Of a stretch of 47,546 nt of DNA, positions 15,871 to 25,686 are shown piece by piece; within the stretch, counting starts at the first letter, position 1; each line of letters opens with the position of its first letter. The DNA lies in the NCBI GenBank assembly GCA_020348925.1, contig CP070758.1:3374265-3421810 (forward strand), read 5' to 3'. This DNA is from Gemmatimonadota bacterium (GTDB lineage Bacteria; JBHIER01; G020348925). The notes beneath the pieces are model-generated. The model was not told the DNA's origin. It saw nothing but the letters and a program-made list of their open reading frames with translations, and searched no databases. Both the position numbers and the translations under genes were made by a program.

Positions 15871-18027
15871 TCAATCAATGTCCATACCCAACGTGCTCAC
15901 TAAAAATGCCAACACATCCGCCGCCTCCTCGATCCGCATCGTCGTAGGCTTACCCAGGCCATGTCCGGCCTTAGTCTGAATGCGAATGAGAACAGGGGCA
16001 GAGCCCGCATGCGCTGCCTGCAATGCCGCAGCGTATTTGAAGCTGTGGGCCGGCACCACACGATCATCGTGATCCGATGTCGTAACCAGCGTCGCCGGAT
16101 ACGTTGTATCAGGTTTCAGATTGTGAAGAGGTGAATAGTCGTACAACGCCTTGAATTCTTCCGGATTGTCGGGTGAACCGTAATCTGATACCCAGGCCCA
16201 GCCGATGGTGAATTTGTGAAACCGCAACATATCCATTACGCCGACATCAGGCAGACACGCACCGAATAAGTCAGGTCTCTGGTTCATACACGCCCCCACG
16301 AGCGTTCCCCCATTACTGGCACCGGAAATGGCCAACTTCTGCCTTGACGTGTACTTATTATTGATCAGCCACTCGGCTGCGGCTATGAAATCATCAAAGC
16401 AGTTCTGCTTCTTCAATAGCATCCCGGCTTCGTGCCACTCCTGGCCGTACTCGCCGCCACCGCGAATATTCGCCACCGCATAGACACCACCCATCTCCAT
16501 CCACACTATTCGGTTCACTCTGAAGTACGGCGTCAGTGAGATGTTAAAGCCGCCGTAGCCATAAAGCATCGTAGGATTTTGACCGTTCAGTTCCAAGCCC
16601 TTTTTGTGGGTGATAAACATGGGCACCCTTGTCCCATCCATACTTGAAAAGAAAACCTGTTTTGTTTCATAATCCTCGGGGTTGAAATCGACCTTCGGGC
16701 GACGGAACAGTTCGTTTCTTCCTTTCTTAAAGTCATATCGATAGACCGTCCCCGGATCTGTATAGCTGTTGAATCTATAAAATGCCTCGTCATCCTTCCG
16801 CGTGCCCTCGAACCCATAAGCTGTTCCCAATCCGGGAAGGCCAAGTTCGTTAACGAACCGACCTTTGAGGTCGAACAATTTGACTTGCGTCCGGGCGTCC
16901 TTCAAATACAATACGATGAACTTATCGCCTACAACATGTACCTCATCTATCGTCTCCTGGGCTTGAGGAACGATCTCACGCCAATTCGACGGATCCGGTT
17001 TTCGTATATCAATGGCAATCACCCTTCCCCGTGGTGCTCCATAATCGGTCTTAAACCAGAGGATCGGTCCGTCATTATCGAGGAACAGAAACTCGGCTTC
17101 GAACGCATTGATCAACTCCACAACCTCCGCTACTTCCTCTTGAAGATCTTTATAGAATACGAGGTTCTTTTCTTCGCTACTCCTATAAATTTCAATGACC
17201 AAATAACGACCGTCGCTGGTGACCGTACCTCCGAAACCCCACTCCTTCTGATCCGGACGATGATATACGAGAACATCCTCCGCCTGCGGTGTCCCCAATT
17301 GGTGATAGTACAGTTTGTTGTAATAGTTTACCTCCTGAAGTTTCGTCGCCTCGTCGGGCTCATCGTATCGGCTGTAGAAGAATCCGTTATTGTCCTTCGT
17401 CCATGAAACTTCGGAGAACTTGATCCATTTGATATGATCACTCAGATCCTCACCCGTCCCGACATCTCGAACATACCATTCCTGCCAATCCGACCCAGCC
17501 GTCGATAGACCGTAGGCCATCAATCGTCCGTCACCAGTAACCACCCACCCGGTGAGAGCAATCGTACCATCCTGGGACAATATGTTTGGATCAAGCAGAA
17601 CTCTTGGTTCCTCGTCAAGAGACGTCATCGTGTAGATCGTATACTGATTCTGCAGTCCATCCTTTTTTTCAAAGAAGTAACGATTTCCATGCTTCCGGGG
17701 CGGGTCGTACTTCTCGTAGTTCCACAATTCCGTCAGGCGTTCTTTGATGTGCGGACGTTCCGGAATCTGTTCCAGGTATTCGAACGTTAGGCGATTCTGG
17801 GCCTCGATCCACTCCCGTGTCTCCGGTGAACCGGGATCTTCCAGCCAGCGGTACGGATCTGGTACCATGACGCCGTGATACCCATCGACAACGTCATCTT
17901 TGTGTGTTTTCGGATAAACAATCGGCTCTTTATCTTTCAGAATATTTGAAAGTGGACTTACTGTTATTGAGAATAAGCCGAAACTAATGATCAAAAGAAG
18001 AATGAAGCTTTTTTGCCACGCCATCAT
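15871..18027 (-). CDS. Exported prolyl oligopeptidase family serine peptidase (S9A)
   Basis: 718 residues from the ATG at 18027, five bases after AGGAGG; an ATG at 18024 is also possible, and the GTG at 18033 overlaps the ribosome site. A hydrophobic signal segment covers about residues 5-27. The seven-bladed propeller N-domain starts with YPKTHKDDVVDGYHG and DPYRWLEDP. The hydrolase domain has Ser about 571 in GASNGG, Asp in SDHDDRVVP and His in AGHGLGKP. It should cut proline-containing short peptides outside the cytoplasm. Together with the M3 peptidase at 35722 it suggests peptide scavenging or envelope turnover. Confidence 0.93.
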   Translation of the reverse strand: MMAWQKSFILLLIISFGLFSITVSPLSNILKDKEPIVYPKTHKDDVVDGYHGVMVPDPYRWLEDPGSPETREWIEAQNRLTFEYLEQIPERPHIKERLTELWNYEKYDPPRKHGNRYFFEKKDGLQNQYTIYTMTSLDEEPRVLLDPNILSQDGTIALTGWVVTGDGRLMAYGLSTAGSDWQEWYVRDVGTGEDLSDHIKWIKFSEVSWTKDNNGFFYSRYDEPDEATKLQEVNYYNKLYYHQLGTPQAEDVLVYHRPDQKEWGFGGTVTSDGRYLVIEIYRSSEEKNLVFYKDLQEEVAEVVELINAFEAEFLFLDNDGPILWFKTDYGAPRGRVIAIDIRKPDPSNWREIVPQAQETIDEVHVVGDKFIVLYLKDARTQVKLFDLKGRFVNELGLPGLGTAYGFEGTRKDDEAFYRFNSYTDPGTVYRYDFKKGRNELFRRPKVDFNPEDYETKQVFFSSMDGTRVPMFITHKKGLELNGQNPTMLYGYGGFNISLTPYFRVNRIVWMEMGGVYAVANIRGGGEYGQEWHEAGMLLKKQNCFDDFIAAAEWLINNKYTSRQKLAISGASNGGTLVGACMNQRPDLFGACLPDVGVMDMLRFHKFTIGWAWVSDYGSPDNPEEFKALYDYSPLHNLKPDTTYPATLVTTSDHDDRVVPAHSFKYAAALQAAHAGSAPVLIRIQTKAGHGLGKPTTMRIEEAADVLAFLVSTLGMDID

Positions 18028-18086
18028 GAACACCTCCTCAAAAAAGGTGGAACCTATTCGTCATATTTTTATCGAGTATAAGACAG

Positions 18087-18115
18087 AATATGATGCACAG
18101 GCTTGAAAATATCAA
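18087..18115 (-). promoter_or_regulatory. Possible promoter of the prolyl oligopeptidase gene
   Basis: On the minus strand TTGATA (18115-18110) is 17 bases from CATATT (18092-18087), about 60 bases upstream of the ATG at 18027. The -35 matches consensus at five of six bases and the -10 at four of six. It would let this gene be expressed independently of the FGE-like gene upstream. Confidence 0.35.
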
Positions 18116-18150
18116 CATGTAATAATTCACCCTGGATGAATTCAATTTGC

Positions 18151-19149
18151 CTATCTGCTTGGAACGACGCAGCGAAAGCCCACATCCTCGTAACGATCCC
18201 AGGGCGGATTCTGATGGCGGACGGTGCACGTTGTCCAGGCTTTGCCCTCTCCATCGTACCACGCCCCTCCCCGCATTGAGCGGAAGGTCCCCGAATTCGG
18301 CCCTGCAGGGTTTTTGTAAGGAGAAATCTCATAATATTTCTCATCATACCAGTCCACCACCCACTCCCAGACATTCCCGACCATATCCAATACGCCATAG
18401 GGACTGGCTCCGTCAGGATAGCTCCCTACCGGGGAAGTGAAGGCATACCCATCGTCATAGTCAGGATCTCTCCACCGTTCGACAGGACATCGAGAATCAC
18501 AGAAGTTCAATCGACTTCCGTCGAAACTATTTCCCCAGGGATACATCCGCCCGTCGGTACATCGCGCTGCTTTTTCCCACTCGGCCTCTGTCGGCAATCT
18601 TCCTCCGGCCCATGTGCAATAAGCCGCGGCGTCATCCCAGCTCACTTGTACGACAGGGTGATCGTCCTCCGCTACCGGCCCTGGACCGTGTGGGTGCATC
18701 CAGTCGGCACCTTCCACCCTGGGCCATTCCGACTCCTTTGGCCCCGCTCTCCACGGTTTTCCCCAACCATCTCTTTCCGCTGTCGTCATGTAACCAGTAG
18801 CCTCCGTAAATCTACGGAACATGGCCACCGTCACTTCGGTCCGATCTATCCAGTAGCCATCCAGGTAAACCGTATGCCTTGGTCGTTCATTTCGAAAAAC
18901 ATGCAATGCCAGATCGCCATCCCCCAGACTACCACTCCAGCGAATCCATCTCAAGCCACCGCTGCCCATCTTGAACTCCCCCGCCGGAACGTAGACCAAG
19001 GTCATATCGTCGGTGGGACGGATGTGCGTATCGTAAATGACGACTTCCTGAAATGCGGTTTCCAAAATAAAACTTTTACCGAACAATATGCATCCGACAA
19101 TTATCGCACCTGATAGCGCTATCAATGTAAGCATTTTATGTTTCATCAT
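18151..19149 (-). CDS. FGE/SUMF1-fold protein lacking the formylglycine-generating cysteines
   Basis: The preferred start is the ATG at 19149, whose ATGA overlaps the DinB stop, giving 332 residues; a GTG at 19176 would be 9 codons longer. A hydrophobic N-terminus ends in IIVGC, either a signal anchor or a poor lipobox. The FGE-sulfatase domain (about 45-332) shows VPAGEFKMGS, VTVAMFRRF, PVVQVSWDDAAAYC, RLPTEAEWEKAAR, GNVWEWVVDWY, MRGGAW and DVGFRC. Aligned by eye to human SUMF1, the positions of both active-site cysteines hold other residues (Tyr and Lys). So it is probably not a sulfatase-activating enzyme but a binding or other-function member. It sits between DinB and prolyl oligopeptidase genes. 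Confidence 0.85.
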   Translation of the reverse strand: MMKHKMLTLIALSGAIIVGCILFGKSFILETAFQEVVIYDTHIRPTDDMTLVYVPAGEFKMGSGGLRWIRWSGSLGDGDLALHVFRNERPRHTVYLDGYWIDRTEVTVAMFRRFTEATGYMTTAERDGWGKPWRAGPKESEWPRVEGADWMHPHGPGPVAEDDHPVVQVSWDDAAAYCTWAGGRLPTEAEWEKAARCTDGRMYPWGNSFDGSRLNFCDSRCPVERWRDPDYDDGYAFTSPVGSYPDGASPYGVLDMVGNVWEWVVDWYDEKYYEISPYKNPAGPNSGTFRSMRGGAWYDGEGKAWTTCTVRHQNPPWDRYEDVGFRCVVPSR

Positions 19150-19625
19150 GGCATGAATTCGTTTCTTGTTAACCACAGCTCCTCAATGCGGTACATGTGA
19201 AAGTGGTCGTGCATGAGAATGTGACGGAGCATAATATAGGGTGTGTATTCGATGTACTCAATATGCTTCGCTTTTCTTGTCCACTGCTCTTTCTCAAAAG
19301 TATGAATGACATCTAATAATTCGGCTCTCAATGTTGAGAATCTATTCAGTTCTGATATTAAATCCAAATTCATTAGGTTGTCATCAGGAAACGTTTTACC
19401 AGGTATATACGGTTCTATGACAGGTTCTTCTTCATCCAAGAACAATCTGAAACGATCGATGAGCATCGGTTGAGCAGCAACTATATGACAAGCGTGCTCA
19501 TGAATCGACCACTTCCCTGGTATTCTTTTTCTCTTCAATAGCTCTGTGGGAATTGAATGAATGAGGTTTTCCAAGATTTTCGGTGAATGCTCCAAATCGT
19601 GCATAATCTCATTTATGTCATTCAT
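19146..19625 (-). CDS. DinB-superfamily four-helix protein
   Basis: The ATG at 19625 follows GGAGGA, giving 159 residues; a longer frame to 19730 has no ribosome site. Family features are GKWSIHEHACHIV near residue 40 and HILMHDHFHMYRIEEL near the C-terminus, which supply the histidines of a DinB-type metal site. Members are often thiol-dependent transferases or hydrolases, and the substrate is not predictable. It is coupled to the FGE-like gene by an ATGA overlap and follows the ABC permease genes by about 125 bases. Confidence 0.8.
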   Translation of the reverse strand: MNDINEIMHDLEHSPKILENLIHSIPTELLKRKRIPGKWSIHEHACHIVAAQPMLIDRFRLFLDEEEPVIEPYIPGKTFPDDNLMNLDLISELNRFSTLRAELLDVIHTFEKEQWTRKAKHIEYIEYTPYIMLRHILMHDHFHMYRIEELWLTRNEFMP

Positions 19626-19751
19626 TGAAATCCTCCGTCGTCTGAAAAGTTTTTTATGCGTGGGGGGAAAATACATACGGGATTGAAGTTGCACAACAGA
19701 GAACAAAAGATGAATGAATTCACAATTCACATCCCTTCACTCTATGTATTC

Positions 19752-21389
19752 TTACTTATGAATCTGTCTCTTTCGCCCTATCACAGCGAATAGAATCAAG
19801 AGAACAGTAATGCCTAAATAGTATAAAGGAATACCAGACCGGACCGAAGCCTCGGTCGAACCTATATAATTGAGAAATTTCACTGCTTTAAATGCACCCA
19901 AATACCATACAATGAAATACACCATTTCGAAAAGCCGACCCCCGTTTGTCCAGACACCGAGAGTCAGAGCGAGCGAGGGCACAAAGAGAATACCCACGGC
20001 CCAAGCGCCGAGATGATTCCATTGACCGACAAAAAGCCAACGCAGCCCGTTCCCGCTGGTAGCGATAACGGTTACCAGCACCCCCGCCAGCCAGATCGCG
20101 GGGAGCTGACGGCGCACCAGACGGGCCGTGGAAAATACAATCTGTTGTGTCTGATACCGTTTTTCGTAATTGCCCATGGACGACCAGAGAAAGATCGGCC
20201 AGATCCAGGCAGCGGGGATCAACCATCGGCGACAGACCTCAAGCGGGCTGGCCAGGTTGGCTATGATCAGACCGACGGTCACCATATACCACCACCATTT
20301 CCGTCCTCTCGCTATCAGGAGGAATTCAGTCAGAACCATGTTCCAAAAACGGCCGTGCATACTTTTTTCATCCAAAGGCGTCAGTTGCACGTCTACATTG
20401 GGAACATGAGATGAAACCAATTCATTCGTTACCAGGAGAGTCGCTTCAAAGTCCGTCTCTTGCTTTCTCCGTTTCCGTTTGGGCTTTTTTCGTCTCTTCC
20501 GCAACCGAAGGTGCCGGCGAGCGGGATCGAAGCGATCAAAGGGAAGTGCTGCGGCCAGAACAATCGCCACCGCCAGGCCAAACCACATCAAACGCTCCAG
20601 GATTATGTCTGCAGTCCAAACCAAGCCATCCCAGACAAAGCGAACAACCTCGCGACCGCCAGTCGGCTCGAACAGATCGGTTGTGCCCTGGTTGATGTCA
20701 ACACCTTTGGATTCCAACAACTCTCGAATGTCCACCATTGTCCTCGATATGCCGGAAAAATCATTGGAAGGAACAAGTGTCTCCGGAGACAGAAAAGGCT
20801 GGGCAATGTACCATGTAAAGAGGCAGAGATAAACCGCCTGGCCGATGCCTCTGCGCAGCAGAGGCAACGTTTCGAAAAGAACCGCCACGGCTGACACGAT
20901 GGCCAGGGTCGGAAATCCTATGAACCAGATCGGTGCAATCAGTGCCCACAGATCAATGTTCGTATCTTCGGCCCGGACAATCTGCATGATGAGGGCCATC
21001 ACGGTCAGAATAACGAGAATCGAAGTCAACACGGCCAGATTGCTCAACCACTTCCCAAACACATAAACCGGCTTCCTGATCGGTGTGGTGGCAATAATCT
21101 GCCCCACACGCGTCTCGTAATCCCGGTTGACGGCGTTTCTGATGAGATAAAAACCGATGAGAACAAGAAGCGTGGAAACCACCACCCCAAAAACCGTCCC
21201 CACCCAGGCCGAGTTGTAGACTCCCCGCTGACCGCCAACAACAAAAGCATTGTAAAGTGCATCGATGGGGGGCACCATGGCATAGCCGGCATACACGGTC
21301 ACCCCCAGCACGATCAAAAAGCTGTAACGCCGGACACGTTCCAGAAAATCGGCCCGCATCAAATGATAGACGCTGAGAACGATCCTCAC
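19752..21389 (-). CDS. ABC-2-type transporter permease, second paralog
   Basis: The start is the GTG at 21389, eight bases after AAGGAG, and it overlaps the TGA of the previous permease as GTGA; this gives 545 residues. There are about eleven hydrophobic segments with a long charged cytoplasmic loop near 285-345 (RKRRKKPKRKRRK). It aligns throughout with the upstream permease: YHLMRADFLERVRRYSF against YHFMRSDFQERVRSFSF, and KPVYVFGKWLSNLAVL against KPVYVLGKWLSNLAVL. With the ATPase at 23026 it should form an exporter or lipid/peptide-handling ABC complex of heteromeric permeases. No substrate clue is present. Confidence 0.86.
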   Translation of the reverse strand: MRIVLSVYHLMRADFLERVRRYSFLIVLGVTVYAGYAMVPPIDALYNAFVVGGQRGVYNSAWVGTVFGVVVSTLLVLIGFYLIRNAVNRDYETRVGQIIATTPIRKPVYVFGKWLSNLAVLTSILVILTVMALIMQIVRAEDTNIDLWALIAPIWFIGFPTLAIVSAVAVLFETLPLLRRGIGQAVYLCLFTWYIAQPFLSPETLVPSNDFSGISRTMVDIRELLESKGVDINQGTTDLFEPTGGREVVRFVWDGLVWTADIILERLMWFGLAVAIVLAAALPFDRFDPARRHLRLRKRRKKPKRKRRKQETDFEATLLVTNELVSSHVPNVDVQLTPLDEKSMHGRFWNMVLTEFLLIARGRKWWWYMVTVGLIIANLASPLEVCRRWLIPAAWIWPIFLWSSMGNYEKRYQTQQIVFSTARLVRRQLPAIWLAGVLVTVIATSGNGLRWLFVGQWNHLGAWAVGILFVPSLALTLGVWTNGGRLFEMVYFIVWYLGAFKAVKFLNYIGSTEASVRSGIPLYYLGITVLLILFAVIGRKRQIHK

Positions 21390-23029
21390 CTCTGCAACTC
21401 CTTCCACCTTCCAACCACTGCCACGACGTACAAAAGGAGACTCAGCCCCAGGCAGACAAAAGGAATCTCCCAGCTTACATCTTCGAGGGCCAAGCCTTTA
21501 AAATCCATGCCCCCGGCAAGGTTGAAGGTCCCATACCACAAAATCAGATAGATAACTTCAAACATGCGGGGCGTATTGCTCCAGGTTCCCAAGGCCAAGG
21601 CAAGGGACGGAATGAACACGGCTCCCAGCAACACGGCAACCAGTTGGCCCGTTTCACCCCTTATTACAAGACCGAGAGCTACTCCGGTCCCTAACAGGAG
21701 AGCGAAAAACACTCCAACCAGCCAGGTCGCAGCAAGCTGGCGGCGTAGGGGATGGGAAGCGGAAAAGATCAGTTTGTACGTAAAATGGTGTGTCTCCCTC
21801 GCGCCCATCATCGACCAGACCTTCAGAGGCCAGAGCCACGAGAAAAACAGGATCATCAGTGAAACTTCGGGCTTGGTTGCAGCGCCGCCGACGACAAAAG
21901 CCACAACGCCAGCGTACCACCACCATGCGTGTCCCCTGAGCGCCAGACGCAATTCCGCCAACAACACAGTGCCAAAACGCCAGTATCCCTTTCGATCATT
22001 CAACGGCCTCAGGTCGGCTACCGGAACCTCGATCAGGTCCTTACCGGACAGGGCTGGATCTCTCCGTTCAGGTAGTTCCACCGTACGTTTGGACAGTCCA
22101 AAGACCTTGAGTCTTTGACCCACACCATGGCCCGACTTATCGCGCCTGCGGGCGGGGTCGAAGCGATCAAAGGGCAGCACGGCAGTGAGAGCGAGAACCA
22201 TGGCTATCCCGAACCACATCAGACGTTCAACAAATATTCGAGGCGTCCAGACGATGCCTTCCCATCGAAAGATTATGGGATCAGCCGTAAACTTTTCAGC
22301 ACCAATGCTTAAACTTCCTCCGTAATCCGGATCAATCTTGAGTAATTCCCGCTGCATACTGGCAATCGGCCGGGACATTCCGTAAAAGTCACAGGAAGGT
22401 TGAGACATTCCATTGGCATCCGTCGTCCCGGCAATAAAGAGCGGCAGCATGGCCATGTACAAAAAAAAGTACGCCACGTTTCCAAAACTACCGCTCAAAA
22501 AAGGAACACTTTCAAACAACACGCCCATCGCAGCCACACTAGCCAATACGGGCAAACCCATAAGCCAGATCGGCGCCACCAGTGACCACAAGTCAATGTG
22601 CCTGTCCTCCCCCCGGAAGAGCTGCATCCCCAGCGCCGTTACTGTTAAAATGAAGAGAATTAGGGATAATACTGCCAAATTACTCAACCACTTTCCCAGA
22701 ACATAGACAGGTTTGCTCGTCGGCGTGCCGGCAATTATGCGACCCACCCCTGTTTTACGATCCCGTCTCACCGCATTATTGATCAGGTAAAAAGTGATCA
22801 GTGGAGAAAGTGTTGCGCTCATCGCTCCAAACATGGTACCGACCCACGGCGAGTTGTAGACACCTCTCGCGTTCCCCAGCGTGAGGGTCTGATAATTGGC
22901 ATCTCTTGGCGGTACGAAGAAATAGCCCATAAAGAGGGTCATTATCACCACGACCAAAAAGCTGAAACTCCGGACACGCTCTTGAAAATCGGACCGCATG
23001 AAATGGTACATACTCCGAAGGACGATCAT
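21386..23029 (-). CDS. ABC-2-type transporter permease, first paralog
   Basis: 547 residues; the ATG at 23029 overlaps the ATPase stop as ATGA. Membrane segments lie at about 21-40, 65-90, 113-135, 145-168, 175-195 and 265-285, then a charged loop (290-345) and five more segments after 355. The N-terminal half carries an extracytoplasmic loop with GNARGVYNSPWVG, and the paralog has GGQRGVYNSAWVG at the same place, a motif that marks this pair. Conservation between the two suggests a tandem duplication followed by specialisation as a heterodimer. Confidence 0.86.
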   Translation of the reverse strand: MIVLRSMYHFMRSDFQERVRSFSFLVVVIMTLFMGYFFVPPRDANYQTLTLGNARGVYNSPWVGTMFGAMSATLSPLITFYLINNAVRRDRKTGVGRIIAGTPTSKPVYVLGKWLSNLAVLSLILFILTVTALGMQLFRGEDRHIDLWSLVAPIWLMGLPVLASVAAMGVLFESVPFLSGSFGNVAYFFLYMAMLPLFIAGTTDANGMSQPSCDFYGMSRPIASMQRELLKIDPDYGGSLSIGAEKFTADPIIFRWEGIVWTPRIFVERLMWFGIAMVLALTAVLPFDRFDPARRRDKSGHGVGQRLKVFGLSKRTVELPERRDPALSGKDLIEVPVADLRPLNDRKGYWRFGTVLLAELRLALRGHAWWWYAGVVAFVVGGAATKPEVSLMILFFSWLWPLKVWSMMGARETHHFTYKLIFSASHPLRRQLAATWLVGVFFALLLGTGVALGLVIRGETGQLVAVLLGAVFIPSLALALGTWSNTPRMFEVIYLILWYGTFNLAGGMDFKGLALEDVSWEIPFVCLGLSLLLYVVAVVGRWKELQR

Positions 23030-23928
23030 TGTTCTCGCATCTCCGAATTTTGAGCCGCACCCTGTGTCGAAGAAATGGAATAGAGATAGGCATCCTCCAA
23101 TGTCGGCGGGACACCTTGAGCCGCATCTGCGGGCTGAGCGTCGGCAACGATGCGAACGTGCACGCCGTCACTGCGCCGGGCGGTGCTGCTGATCAGATAT
23201 TGCTGGCGGAACGATGTCAACTCGTGGCTGGAGATCGTACACATCCATACTTTGCCTTCTACCGCTTGCAACAACTGCTCAGGCGCGGCGTGCTGCAGCA
23301 GATGCCCTTTACGAATGAGCGCGATTTCGGTTGCTGTGGCCTCCACATCGGAAACGATATGGGTGGAAAGGATAACGATGCGTTCGCCGGACAGATCGGA
23401 GAGGAGGTTCCGAAAACGGACGCGCCCCTCAGGATCAAGACCGGTGGTCGGTTCGTCGACGACGAGAAGTTGCGGGTCGTTGAGAAGGGCCTGGGCGATG
23501 CCCACCCGCTGTTTCATACCACCCGAGTAACCGCCCAGGGGGCGCTTGCAGACGTCGGTGAGATTGACCAATTGCAGCAGCTCGTCGATCCGTCGACGCG
23601 CCGCTTTGCCGCTCACACCTTTGATGGCCGCCAGGTATTGCAGAAATTCGACTGCGTTGAGGTTGGGGTAAATACCAAAATCCTGCGGAAGATAACCGAG
23701 CACTGCGCGCAGCGTATTGGGTAACCGGGCAGTATCCTTTCCATTCCAGGTGACCCGGCCTTCCGTGGGTTTGGTAACGGTCGCCAGAATGTTCATCAGC
23801 GTCGTCTTGCCCGCGCCATTCGGACCCAGTAAGCCCAATATACCCGGTCGCAACTCCAGGCTGAAATTGCGCAGTCCCCAGACATTACCTTTGTACCTTT
23901 TACCCACATTGTCAATGACGAGTTTCAT
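23026..23928 (-). CDS. ABC transporter ATP-binding protein
   Basis: 300 residues; ATG with AGAGGTG upstream. The nucleotide-binding domain shows Walker A GPNGAGKTT (about 36-44), Q-loop LPQDFG, signature YSGGMKQR, Walker B LLVVDEPTTGLD and switch histidine STHIVSD. The C-terminal 75 residues are an accessory domain typical of ABC-2 export ATPases. The gene overlaps the first permease by 4 bases and leads a three-gene operon. It should power export or membrane-lipid or protein transactions by the paired permeases. Confidence 0.95.
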   Translation of the reverse strand: MKLVIDNVGKRYKGNVWGLRNFSLELRPGILGLLGPNGAGKTTLMNILATVTKPTEGRVTWNGKDTARLPNTLRAVLGYLPQDFGIYPNLNAVEFLQYLAAIKGVSGKAARRRIDELLQLVNLTDVCKRPLGGYSGGMKQRVGIAQALLNDPQLLVVDEPTTGLDPEGRVRFRNLLSDLSGERIVILSTHIVSDVEATATEIALIRKGHLLQHAAPEQLLQAVEGKVWMCTISSHELTSFRQQYLISSTARRSDGVHVRIVADAQPADAAQGVPPTLEDAYLYSISSTQGAAQNSEMREQ

Positions 23929-24299
23929 AGGTTCACCTCTTTTCGTCAGTCTCGAAAATCAAACCGTGCCCTAAAGTGTTTCTGCTGGATTATGCACCAC
24001 ACAAGTGCATTCCACGGTGTAGTTTTCCCCGTTGGAAAAAGATTCCACAGGGTTCGTACAAGGGCAGAGAGACACCCATATGATCGAAAAACAATACACC
24101 GTGAAATGTATCCCTAAAAATAATTGTCAGATTCTATGGCGAAATTTGAGCCTAATGGAATCATGTATATTCTCTGCATCATGTTGTTCTTTGCACATAT
24201 GATGGAACGGACTCTTCTTGGCAAGCAAGAAGTACGCCGCTGGGAAGAACAGTCTCGTTGCATTTGTCAGGCACTATGAAAGTGATAAATCATAAAATT
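23929..24299. other. Intergenic region upstream of the ABC operon with a spaced inverted repeat
   Basis: About 370 bases with no gene. TTCCACGGTGTA (24010-24021) is matched in inverted form by TACACCGTGAAA (24095-24106), 11 of 12 bases, across 73 bases. It lies 80-180 bases before the ATPase ATG and could be a pair of regulator half-sites or the base of an RNA stem. No clear -35/-10 pair was found. Confidence 0.35.
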
Positions 24300-25235
24300 T
24301 TATTTTTTAATTTCAAAGGGTTCCAGATGAACGACGACATCCAATACGTTGGGACCTTTTCCGATAAGTTCGCTTTTTACTTCTTCCGAAATGTTATGGC
24401 CCAAGCGAACAGAAACTTCCGCATCAACTAAAATATGAAGATCGACGTGTAAATTAGACCCAAACTTTCGAGTTCTTATGGCATGTACCCCCTTCACACC
24501 ATGAACATTTTTTGCTATTTTCTTTATAATATGATGATCTTTCGTTGAGGCCCCGCGATCGATAAGTTCCGATAATGACGGCCTGACAATATCCCAAGAG
24601 ACTTTCAAAATAAAAATGGAAATTATTAGTGCTCCTATATGGTCAACAAAGGCCCATTTTGCATTCGTCGCAGAAGCTGCGACAGCAATGAGCGCTGGTA
24701 CTGAACTTAAAGCATCCGATCGATGATGCCATGCATTGGCAACAACAGCAGAAGATTTCACTCGATAACCTATTTTAACTGTCCACCGATACAATATTTC
24801 CTTACTCACGATAGAAAGCGATGGACCTAAGATTGCGATCCAAGCCGTTTGTCCTATATGATCATCGCGAATAGTGGTAAGAGATTTATATCCTAATACA
24901 AAAGCGACAATGAGGAGAGCAAGTCCAATTACGGCAGTGATCAATGCTTCAATTCGTCGATGTCCATAGGGATGATCCTCATCCGGTGGCGCGGACCAAT
25001 ACTTCACTCCGAAGAGAACCGCAAAATCAGTAGATATGTCCGATATGCTGTGCACTGCATCTGCGATAACTGCTTGACTGGAGCCTAAAAAGCCAACGAT
25101 AAATTTTACCATCGCCAGACCCAGATTGACGACTATACCGATCCATGTTACTCTCCTAATCTGGGTAACATTGTCACTGTTTTTCTTTGACTCCATCTTA
25201 TCTCGAACATTCTCCCACAATGCGGTTCGTCTCAT
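24300..25235 (-). CDS. Cation diffusion facilitator (CDF) divalent-metal transporter
   Basis: 311 residues. Six membrane helices lie within about 30-220. The intramembrane metal site is made by AVHSISDISTD in helix 2 (His/Asp) and NAWHHRSDALSS in helix 5 (His/Asp). HPYGHRRIE follows helix 2, as in the family. The C-terminal cytoplasmic domain (about 225-308) has the ferredoxin-like CDF pattern with VKGVHAIRTRKFG and HVDLHILVD. It should export Zn, Mn, Fe or a similar ion by proton exchange; the exact ion is not predictable. The start is uncertain: the ATG at 25235 has no clear ribosome site and one at 25196 is also possible. It stands alone. Confidence 0.92.
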   Translation of the reverse strand: MRRTALWENVRDKMESKKNSDNVTQIRRVTWIGIVVNLGLAMVKFIVGFLGSSQAVIADAVHSISDISTDFAVLFGVKYWSAPPDEDHPYGHRRIEALITAVIGLALLIVAFVLGYKSLTTIRDDHIGQTAWIAILGPSLSIVSKEILYRWTVKIGYRVKSSAVVANAWHHRSDALSSVPALIAVAASATNAKWAFVDHIGALIISIFILKVSWDIVRPSLSELIDRGASTKDHHIIKKIAKNVHGVKGVHAIRTRKFGSNLHVDLHILVDAEVSVRLGHNISEEVKSELIGKGPNVLDVVVHLEPFEIKK

Positions 25236-25686
25236 TTAAATGTCAGGACTGTCTATAGCAATTGAGAATAAAACCATTTCAGACCGATGTCTTATCGTTC
25301 CTAATTTATAATCAAATGTACAAGCCAACCACACTTATTATGAAATGCCAACAGTAGTATTATACATTAGGCAAAGCGATATACTGTGATATCCCATTTT
25401 TTACTGTTTTTCTCAAAATTATTCCGTGTCACATACACTCTCCATGACATCAAGGGCAATAAGTACCTTCTCTACTTGGTTCATGTCCCATCTGAATAAA
25501 CAGCTTTCCCCGGCTCGAGAATTTTTTATGCACTTTAGAATTTGGAGAGAACAGTTTGCCACGCGCTTCTTTCCTTTTTCTGGAAATCTCCTGAATTTTA
25601 TCCGTGACAACCTTTTCAATAAAAAGTACGTTCCTCAACTCTCTCAGTGGCGCTCGATCTGAGAATAGAACTACGAACGAATGTAC
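25236..25686. other. Intergenic region, possibly holding a decayed short gene
   Basis: About 450 bases. On the minus strand two overlapping frames each look partly protein-like: RNVLFIEKVVTDKIQEIS (25638-25585) in one, and WDMNQVEKVLIALDVMES near 25480-25425 in another. They could be halves of a frameshifted gene, but there is no ribosome site or recognised family, so no gene is called. Confidence 0.25.

Noticed and set aside
25419-25662. Short protein-like frames on the minus strand
   Set aside because: Two partial frames overlap, neither has a ribosome site or recognised family, and a frameshifted gene cannot be shown without homologs.
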